Assembly: GCA_029204225.1 (NCBI GenBank) | Contig: CM055108.1 | Coordinates: 1,407,787 to 1,471,786 of the forward strand | DNA from: Diphasiastrum complanatum | Lineage: Eukaryota > Streptophyta > Lycopodiopsida > Lycopodiales > Lycopodiaceae | Reading direction: 5' to 3' | DNA: 64,000 nucleotides | In this document: positions 55,615 to 64,000 of the stretch, one piece after another | How the letters are laid out: each line of letters starts with the position of its first letter | How positions within the stretch are numbered: position 1 is the first letter of the stretch | Notes under the pieces: generated by a model | What the model saw: the letters and a program-made list of their open reading frames with translations, nothing else | The model's database searches: none | What the model was told of the DNA's origin: nothing | Position numbers and translations under genes: made by a program

Positions 55615-55802
55615 GTAGCAATGTCCTGATCTTCTCTTTCAACCTGCTTCAATGCACAAAGCACTCCTTTGAACAACAACAAATGCTTTCAAAAGCAATC
55701 ACCAAGATTTGAAACTATCTCACAAATTCTCTTCTAGCACTAACCAAGAAAATCAACACATAGAATCATGGAATCTTGATCAACCTATGATCTATCCTCA
55801 TC
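55615..55802 (-). other. Copia leader with primer-binding site deleted
   Basis: Between gag ATG and the break in the 5' LTR. No TGGTATCAGAGC is present; the LTR 3' end (about 158 bp by comparison with the other LTR) and the PBS are missing. Confidence 0.7.
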
Positions 55803-56243
55803 ATGTGGATCCAAAAATAGCAAATATAGATCATTCTACACATAGAATTGCAAGCAATCACCAAGATAGTGCACCAATGGATAGTAAAACCCAAGAGAAC
55901 CATGTATAAGCATGAAATGAGATAGAGAAGAGAGAAGATGACTCTCTCCACGAGTTACATCCTTTTATAGCAGGTCCAAACCCTATTTGGCCACTTGGCT
56001 TTCCCACCAAAATGCTAACCCTACCAATTTTGGGTCTAGATTCAATGTACCCAACTTATTCAAATTGAATCTACTCAAACTCACATTCTATCTTTCCTAC
56101 ACTTTCAAAAAGTGTCTATTCAAATGAAATTTAGACTAATGAACTTTGAAAAGTCAACCTATAAGTCTAAAACAAGTTTTGGCCTCAATATGCCAAATAT
56201 GGAAACATTGCAAAATGTGATGAAACTAGTTGAATCTTTCACA
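55803..56243 (-). repeat. 5' LTR of the RT-less copia element, internally truncated
   Basis: 441 bp matching 51046-51485 with roughly a dozen substitutions. Starts TGTGAAAGATTCAAC at 56243 beside the TAAAT duplication; similarity ends at GGATCCACA (55803) where the other LTR continues for another 158 bp. Confidence 0.85.
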
Positions 56244-57777
56244 TAAATCTCCCCAAACTTCGGTACCTTCAAGGGTTTTGCTTTCAAAGGGCTTGTGAGG
56301 TACTTTATGGGAAGAGGAAGAGTGTTGGTCGGCATTACGGATTTGCTGGCGATACTCATGATGCAGCCGAATTTCTTCAGATGGGTGGGGATAAACTATC
56401 GGGATTGAATCATCACTTGGAGGAACAGCCTGCGGTTGAGTTTTGCTGGTGCAAGTGTAGGGGCTTGGCATTGGGTTTGTGCCCGAGTCAAGACCGAAGC
56501 AGGATGAGTTTCAATTGGTAAAGTTTCTACTTGCACTGAACAGACTAAAGCAGTAGGTTTGGATCGGGATGGGCAGTCCTTTACGTGATGTTCAATACCA
56601 CAATTTTCAAAAGCTGGAGGAAAATTGAGTTTATCTGGGTAGCGAATACTAGGATGTTTACCTGGTAAAGCATCCTCGTATTGCGGGTAGTTGGTGTGCG
56701 GCAAAGACAACTTGGTTTGGATTATAAGCTTGGGCATTGGGATCCAGTGGTTGAGCATTAGAATCATAGGTATAATAAACAACCTTTTAGTAGAGTACTG
56801 TGGTTGAGTATGTCTTCCACATAGTAGGTGGCCATATCGATGGTATTCGGATCACGATAATGAACAACGTTTTGTGGGGCAGGTTGGTTAACAACAAATT
56901 GTTGACGTGGGGATGAATATTGATTTGGTGCAGGTGGTCGTGGTTGGTAAACCCCTAGTCATGGCACAGGTTGTTGTGGCGGGTAGGGGCGGTAAGCTCA
57001 ATAAACGGTGGGTCTGGTGGCTATTGGGAAATGATTTCGCAGTTGAGGGCATTCATTAGCAGTGTGATGTTGTGAGCATATTGGACACCAGACATTTTTT
57101 CTTGTTGGAAAGGATTTCTCAGCAATTTGTTCCATGGCGGTTTGGAAATTGGCAGTGAGTTTATCCATAAGTGATTGTTGAGCTTTTTGCCAGGTTTCCA
57201 TTTGATGTAGAATTTCAGAAGATTGAGCAATATTATCAGACTTAGGATGATCCGGATTCTTAGATTTCTTTTCACGATGGTCAAAGTCATCATCGGAACC
57301 TTCGTCTTCTTCATGGATAGCATCAGTCATCACATCTTTAAGTTGATCATAAAGGTCAACTAGTTTGAGTTCACGACGAATGTTTTTAGGCAATCCAACT
57401 AAAAATAGTTTTATGGCCATGCGTTCAGTGATATTTTCATCAACACATTCTACTTTGAGACGTTTAAAACGCTCAATGTAGTTTCGAACAGACTCTTCGC
57501 GACGCATCTTGATATGAGTGATTTGAATGAACGAGCTCTTAGTCAGTTTGGATGGTTTGAAACGCTTGATGAGAACGTCCTTGAGGGTGGTCCAAGAAGC
57601 AAGATCAGGAGTTTCAAGGTTCAAGTACCACTCCTTGGCGGTGCCATAGAGTACCATGGGAAATAGGCGAAGCTTTTCAGTTTCAGAGGTATCTCCATAA
57701 ATACGGCACGCATTATCAAAGTCTTGGAGAAATCGGACTGGGTCAGATTCACCATCGTACTTTGGTGTGATGTTCTG
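56244..57777 (-). pseudogene. Gag of the second gypsy element
   Basis: Minus strand. The frame is readable from about 57777 (ITPKYDGESDPVRFLQDFD), just after an in-frame TAA, and continues through MVLYGTAKEWYLNLETPDL, ALIKRF-type, RMRREESVRNYIERFKRLK and GLPKNIRRELKLVDLYDQL. The CCHC knuckle is CPICSQHHTANEC (57090-57050). After a stop near 56998, Pro/Gln-rich sequence (frames 56782-56396, 56471-56226) leads to the copia insertion point. Typical Ty3 gag order: matrix/capsid-like helices, knuckle, linker to protease. The true start and LTR are not identified. Confidence 0.85.
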
Positions 57778-58699
57778 TTAGTAAACGGGTAAAATCTATA
57801 AGATAGAATTTGCGGAGCTGCTGAAGGACTGATCTTAATGAGATCTAGCCTCAGTGAAGTTGGGAAATTCTAAGACAAAGATTTTGATGAGAAATAAGAG
57901 ATTTTGACAATATAACAGGATGTTTTCTCAAAATTTGACTGCGGTCAGAATTTGTGGAGGTGATAAAATGAAAGATCAGGGTCTGTTAGGGCTGCAGACA
58001 GACTGGCAAATTTTGATATACCTGTTTGGTTGTGAAAAAGGTCACTTGGGTCACTTCTTTTGAAGAAAATGCCCAAGTTGACTCTTTTGTTGCTTCCCCC
58101 CGGTTTGAGAAGTTGCTTCGCAGCTCGTGTAGGACCTGGAGAGACAACGCGTGCTGTTTGTTGCTAGATAGAGATAAGCACACAAGCAAACATACAACAC
58201 AGAAGCAAAATCAGAGGGGTGCCCTAGCAGCGCGCATCAGGTGTTAGATGGCCGTGGAGTGCCATGGATCAGCCAGGGAGCTGTAGCAGATTTGGGGCGG
58301 CTGCCATAGCCATAACCTATGAAGGAGGAGTGAAGAGAGAGATGGAGGAGCTCGAGATAGCTCGCGTGTGCCCAACCGAAGGAGACTGTAGCGTTTCGAA
58401 GAGGTCCGTGCATCTATGCACGTGGTTCAACATGCGTAGAATCTGAAGATCGTTAGATCGAACTCCTATTGGATGGACAGCTAAGATTAATTTTTTGGAG
58501 AGAAATTCGGGCCATAGAATGGGATTCCACTATTGAGATGTGCATTATAAGATGAGATGGAGAGTAAGAAACAAATCTATTGGATCAGAAAAGACTAAGG
58601 TAGCAGGTGATAAAGGAAGGAGCAGGATGCACCTTGGGATTCCTACTCACCTCATAATGGATGACCTCAACGTAAACTACCAAAATGGTACACTAAGTT
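57778..58699. other. Unassigned sequence upstream of gypsy gag
   Basis: No LTR or primer-binding site recognised. On the plus strand short frames at 58026-58247 and 58264-58446 resemble nothing. May include the gypsy leader on the minus strand. Confidence 0.35.
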
Positions 58700-59722
58700 C
58701 ATGAGTGATAAGAAAGGGGAAGTTGTCAAATCTAGCTAGGACGGAGAGTTACGGCCTTCCACAAGAGAGAAGAAGGACCTTGATAGGTTCTAGGTAAACC
58801 TTGCACTTACGAGCGACATTATTTCATCTATTGAACCCTCTTGCTTTGAGGAGGTAAAAATCAGGAGATATGAAAAAAAACAATGCAAGAGGAGATTTAT
58901 TCCATCAAACACCATGACACTTGGGAGATAGTGGGTCTTCCAAATGCTAAAAAATCCATTGGCAATGAATGGGTATACAGGACAAAGTACAATGCTAATG
59001 GAACTATTTCAAAACATAAAGAAAGGCTTGTACTAAAGGGTTATGTGCAAAGTAAGGGCATTGACTACAAAGAGATTGTCGCCTATGGCTAAATGGAACA
59101 TGCTTCGCATGGTGATTGTCTTAGCGACGTTATTTGGATGGAATCTACATCAAATGGATGTTAAGTCTACTTTTTTGAATGGTAAGCTTGAAGAAGAAGT
59201 GTACATGGAGCAACCTAGTGGTTTTGTGGTACATGGCATGGAAAACAAAGTATGGAGATTAATTAAGGCCTTATATGGATTGAAGCAAGCACCACGGATT
59301 GCAATATGAAAGGCAACAGACTTTACCAGTTTTACAAGGCTTTGTTGATTCAGATTGGGCAGGCTATATTGATGACATAAGATCTATCACAGGGTATGTA
59401 TTTCATGTTGGTAATGGTGTATTTTCTTGGTCTAATAAGAAACAAGACACAATTGCTCTTTCTACCACAAAACCAGAATACAAAACACTATGTTTAGCTA
59501 TGCAGGAAGTAGTTTGGCTTGTATTCCATGCACTCATGAAGCATATAGAGATTAAATATCATTTCATTAGAGAGAAGTTGTACATAATGAAATAGATGTA
59601 GTGCATTGTAAGACAGAGGATCGATTAGCTAACATACTTACTAAAGCTTTAAGTACTGATAAGTTTGAGTTTTTTAAAGAAAAGCTCTTTGTAAGAAAGA
59701 TAAAATAGGGCCTAAGGGAGTG
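58700..59722 (+). pseudogene. Copia RT-RNase H with internal deletion
   Basis: Linker (ELRPSTREKKDLDRF) and entry motif (SSIEPSCFEE), then RT from 58883 (MQEEIYSIKHHDTWEIVGL, EWVYRTKYNANGTISKH). A frameshift near 59090 leads to FGWNLHQMDVKSTFLNGKL and ALYGLKQAPR. Here RT is cut before its YVDD motif and joins RNase H directly (FVDSDWAGYIDDIRSITGY, SWSNKKQDTIALSTT). A second deletion joins VVWL to VFHALMKHIEIKYHFIREK. The terminal LTKALSTDKFEFFKEKL block and a PPT (AAGGGAGTG, about 59713-59721) follow. Close relative of the RT at 38482-39258. Confidence 0.88.
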
Positions 59723-60010
59723 TGTTAGAATAAGTAAGCCTGAGTTTCTCTTACATTTCCATGACTATTTCTAGCTTTAGCAATATTTTTGAGAATTTTC
59801 TGTTTGTGTAATAGTTTGCATGATTGCCGATTTGACGGCACATGTAGAGTAGAGTCGAGACACGAGTCCCATAATGGGGACTGAACTGCCATGCAACGGT
59901 ACCCCACAAAAACTAGATTGTATATATGTATTCAATTTTACTTTGTGTGAATATACTTGTGAGATAGCTTTCTTGGGATTTTGGTGTGCTCTCTTTTCAA
60001 GCTTTTATAA
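59723..60010 (+). repeat. 3' LTR of the deleted copia fragment
   Basis: Starts TGTTAGAATAAGTAAGCC right after the PPT. TATA-like TTGTATATATGTA near 59929. The end near TTGTTAGCA is a guess, since no partner LTR is available. Confidence 0.5.
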
Positions 60011-60049
60011 ATCCGATTGTTAGCATGTTTAATAATTGTAGTTTTACAA

Positions 60050-60520
60050 ATTGCTTGATCAATCCTTAACATAGCCATATCTACTATGATTATCAATGAA
60101 AGATAAGAACATAGTCAAAAAATGCCTATAAAAATGAATCAATTCTAGAGGAGATGATATGCTTGTGAGTGATTTGGAAAATGAAGCTTATGTGCCTTAG
60201 CCAAAGCAAAAGACCTGCATACAATATCTACTTTTGCCAAGCTTGTAGATTGGTTGAAAGCTATTCCATCTCTTGCCATGTTTTCCAAAGACTTGAAATT
60301 CACATGCCTAGGTCTTTTATGCCATATCTCCACCTAAGAAACTTTTTCCTTGGCACTCATCACAAGATTGTTAGGAACAACACTTGAAATTAATTTGAAA
60401 AGCCTTTCAGATGCTCCTACAACAAAAGGAAAAAAAAAACAGGAAAAGCAAACATTGCAGAGTCATCAAAGGATGCAAATAAGGGTGACAATGCATTCAC
60501 AATCATTGATGAAGCATGAA
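60050..60520 (-). pseudogene. Copia fragment, protease-integrase boundary
   Basis: Minus strand. FKLISSVVPNNLVMSAKEK, a stop, then IWHKRPRHVNFKSLENMAR (pre-integrase), CRSFALAKAHKLHFPNHSQ and, after a frame change, the start of the integrase core (LELIH, FLSFIDNHSRYGYV). Both ends are cut. The expected CxxC of the pre-integrase zinc motif reads VCRSFA, so the second Cys is lost. Confidence 0.8.
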
Positions 60521-61523
<1,003 letters not shown>

Positions 61524-62360
61524 TGTTGGGGATGAAAAAACTTAGTGTTTCTACCCACAAAGCGCTTTTAGCTTGTGAGTTCACACCTATAGAAATACAT
61601 GAGATTTCTACATAGGCAGCAACCGAAGTCACCAACTCAGTCGAAGTCCCCAACACAACGAGTTGCCAAGGCACCAACCTCAATCCAAGTCATCGACAAC
61701 ACCGAAGTGGCCGAAGTCCCTTAAGGCAACAAAGGCAGCGAAGGAAAACCAAGGCACAAGAGACCGAAGTGCCTGACGCCAACTATGAGCAAAGCCAAAA
61801 GGCGAGCTAGACACGTCGGATGTCGAGTAACGTCATCAGAGCTCGACGAGCATGACAGTTTGAATGTCACAACTCAAACGTTAAGCCCTTGTAGTTAAGC
61901 GAAGTAGCAAGAAAATAGTTAACTTTGTTTTTAGCTTAAACTATCTTGTAATGCTTAGCTAATTAGTTCTTGTAATTAGATCAAGCATGCTATATGTATT
62001 GGAGATTGGATACAGACAGAAGAGTGGAAGAAGCATACACACAAAGTGTGTGTGGAAGAGGTCAATGAATGCAGTCTTGCAGTAGCAGATGCATATTATC
62101 AGACCGCAGTTTAAGTGCTAGCAGTAGCTAGTCACTAGTAAGGGATGTACCTCTCTTACCTCCACGTGCTGATCTGGGAAACAGACAGTGCTTTCAAAGG
62201 GAATCATAAGCTATATACTTGATTTTGTTAATATAGACAAGTAGCAGTTCCTATTGATCTATGTGTGTGCAATCTTTGAATGCTTTGTGTTGCTTATTCA
62301 ATTCAATGGTAGATATAGTTCCGCTGTCATCTAACATTATCTACTATTGATAATTTAACA
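61524..62360 (+). repeat. LTR-like block
   Basis: Starts TGTTGGGGATGAAAAAACTT and could end at AATTTAACA (62360), a TG...CA interval of LTR length. The first 250 bp hold at least five CGAAGT(C/G) motifs. No PBS or coding region follows and no partner LTR is seen, so this is only a suggestion. Confidence 0.3.
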
Positions 62361-62540
62361 TCAGATTAGCAATAGCTATCTATAGCTCAGAGGATCTCTG
62401 ATCGTGAAATGAAGCAGTAGCTTTGTCCAACAGATTGGCTCCATCTGAGCTCATATTGGTGAGTCTCGACTAGCTCCGACTTCAAAGTGATCGAAGTCTC
62501 CGACGTCCATGCCAATTTTTTTTTTTTGGTTTTCACAGTT

Positions 62541-62687
62541 GGCGAGTCAGGCACTAGCGAGTCAAACTGGCGAGTCAAAACTTTTTTACTCGCCGAGCTA
62601 CCTACTTGCTTCAAATGATAATCGAAGATATTTGGGAAAATGGCGAGTCAGATGAAAGAAGTCGCGAGTCAGGAGATGGGCGAATCA
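62541..62687 (+). repeat. Cluster of GCGAGTCA motifs
   Basis: GCGAGTCA at 62542, 62557, 62570, 62643 and 62664, with a variant GCGAATCA at 62680, irregularly spaced over 146 bp. Confidence 0.7.
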
Positions 62688-62699
62688 AGCCATGTGTAG

Positions 62700-63002
62700 C
62701 CCAAAATTGACATTTTTCTAGATTCAAGGTGCTCTGAAATTTGTGACATTTTTGTAGCACCTTCTCCAACTTGGATAAGTGTTCAGAGTTTGGACCATGC
62801 ACGCACAAATCGTCCAAGAAAATTTTCAGAAATTTCTACAAATACTCTCTGAATGCCGCCTGCATGACTCGTTGGAAAGTGCTTCGAGCACTACAAAGTC
62901 CAAATCGAATCACCTTATAGGCATAGGTTCTCATTCCATGGAGAATGATGTCTTATGTCGGTCTTCGGGTGCTATCTTCACTTGGTTGTAACTGTTAAAA
63001 CC
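62700..63002 (-). pseudogene. Gypsy RT fragment
   Basis: Minus strand. FNSYNQVKIAPEDRHKTSF (near 63000), a stretch in shifted frames, then LDDLCVHGPNSEHLSKLEK and KVLQKCHKFQSTLNLEKCQ. It covers the RT palm through the FLDD region, about 100 codons, with a frameshift and a stop between. It is joined at 63002/63003 to copia RNase H. Confidence 0.8.
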
Positions 63003-64000
63003 GTCCAAAAAATACCATCTCTTTTGTGCAATCTGTAAGTGCTTTGTACTCGACCTCACTAGATGACAATGAAATCATGGCTTGTTTCTTTGACATCCAT
63101 GATATAGCTCCATCACCTATGAAAATACAATAAGCACTTATGGATTTGTTATCCATTTTGTCTCCAGCATAGTCCAAATCTGAAAATTCAAAAGATTAGA
63201 TGAATATGCCTCATACAATATGCCAAAATTTTGAGTTCCCATGATATACCCCCAAAACTCATTTTCCTAACTTCCAATGCTCTTCACTTGGATCCTGCAT
63301 GAATTGACTCAATATTCCAACACAAGATCTGGTCTTGTAATGGTTAGATAGATGAGTAATCCAACTAGCTTCCTATAAAGAGTAATGTCCTCGAAGGATC
63401 TTTCACTACCTCTTATAGTTAGCTTTACATTAGACATTGGTGTATCACAAGCTTTTGCATCTACCATATGAAATCTTTCTAATATAGATTAGCATACTTC
63501 TCTTGACAAATGGAAGTAGATTGAGAAGTCCTAATCACCTCTATTCCCAAAATGTAGTGTAAGTGACCAAGATCATGCACCTCAAATTCCTTCTTAAGAC
63601 CACTCTTGATATCCTCCACATCTTGATTGTCTCCACCACTCAAGATGATATCATCCACATAGATTAGTAAGATAATAACAAAATTTCCAACAAGCTATAA
63701 TAAAGTAAATGATCATACTCACTCATAACAAACCCTTGAGAGTGTAAAAATGTGTTAAGCTTATTATACCAACTCCTTGGTGCTTGCTTAAGACCATATA
63801 AGTTCTCTTTGTAGAAGACACACATGATTTTGCTTTGAAGTAGAAATGTAGCTCTCAGGTTGCTCCATGTACACTTCCTCCTCAATATCACCATTCAAGA
63901 ATGTATTTGTAATGTCCAATTGCCATATATCCCATCCATAAAGAGTAGCAAGTGAAATAATGACCCGAATGCTCACCATCTTTGCCATGGGTGCAAAGGT
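63003..64000 (-). pseudogene. Copia RT-RNase H fragment running off the window
   Basis: Minus strand, entering at 64000: APMAKMVSIRVIISLATLY, IEEEVYMEQPESYISTSKQ, LYGLKQAPRSWYNKLNTFL, then a stop where the first residue of YVDD should follow (LVDDIILSGG in frame). Shifted frames carry DITLYRKLVG-type and LTITRPDL motifs. RNase H is open at 63177-62995 (KMDNKSISAYCIFIGDGAI, SSSEVEYKALTDCTKEMV). Same family as the intact element at 32264. It has at least four breaks. It ends in the gypsy RT at 63002. Confidence 0.88.

Larger units (their letters stand above)
50888..56243 (-). mobile_element. Copia element with RT replaced by foreign sequence
   Basis: Minus-strand element of 5356 bp inserted in the gag-protease junction of a gypsy element, with TSD TAAAT. 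Order from 56243 downward: 5' LTR (truncated inside), leader, gag, protease, integrase, a 1.07-kb foreign block in place of RT, RNase H, PPT, 3' LTR. It belongs to the same family as the intact element at 32264: gag, protease and integrase motifs are near-identical, and LTR ends and PPT are alike. Without RT, and with the primer-binding site deleted, it cannot move by itself. Confidence 0.9.

Overview
This is nuclear DNA from a land plant with a repeat-rich genome. The evidence is one host gene of plant Mediator type set among Ty1/copia and Ty3/gypsy LTR retrotransposons, many of them nested, decayed or chimeric. Primer-binding sites complementary to plant initiator tRNA-Met, CCHC gag knuckles and methylation-type C-to-T decay at CAG codons also fit. 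I cannot place the species; the long intergenic tracts would suit a gymnosperm, a fern or a large-genome angiosperm. No rRNA, tRNA, organellar insert or CRISPR array was seen.

Layout. 1-6000: a broken + strand copia pol, an exon-like segment of unknown origin joined to it, a copia gag scrap and a decayed minus-strand gag-like element with an acidic 54-bp repeat. 6008-6330: a GC/GA-rich tract with 25 consecutive G. 7684-9651: two gypsy LTRs in inverted orientation, each with its PBS pointing inward, about 1.2 kb upstream of the host gene. 10841-15547: MED23, one uninterrupted 1568-codon frame and the only clear host gene. 15548-19225: no gene recognised. 19226-25190: remains of two copia elements and an inverted gypsy pol fragment. 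25560-25920: a 39-bp minisatellite. 27177-30180: a degenerate copia element. 30440-31250: a tandem duplication with GA microsatellites. 31531-39570 (minus): a copia element split by a complete, very young copia element (32264-38124, intact 1316-aa polyprotein, LTRs differing by one base).

39831-47500 (minus): a gypsy element with a large unidentified reading frame between integrase and 3' LTR. It abuts a second minus-strand gypsy element (47500-57777). That second element is split by a copia element (50888-56243, TSD TAAAT) whose reverse transcriptase has been replaced by about 1.07 kb of foreign sequence. Part of the foreign sequence recurs at 31310-31530. 58700-64000: further copia and gypsy scraps, a (TC)54 tract, an LTR-like block and a copia/gypsy chimeric junction, running off the window end.

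How the parts relate: apart from MED23, nearly all coding sequence is retrotransposon gag-pol. The order of events is partly readable. Two target sites read in frame when the inserted element is ignored, which proves nesting. Only the 32264-38124 element looks capable of autonomous movement. The most unusual items are the post-integrase frame at 40341-43243, the RT-replaced copia element, the intronless MED23 and the inverted LTR pair upstream of it.
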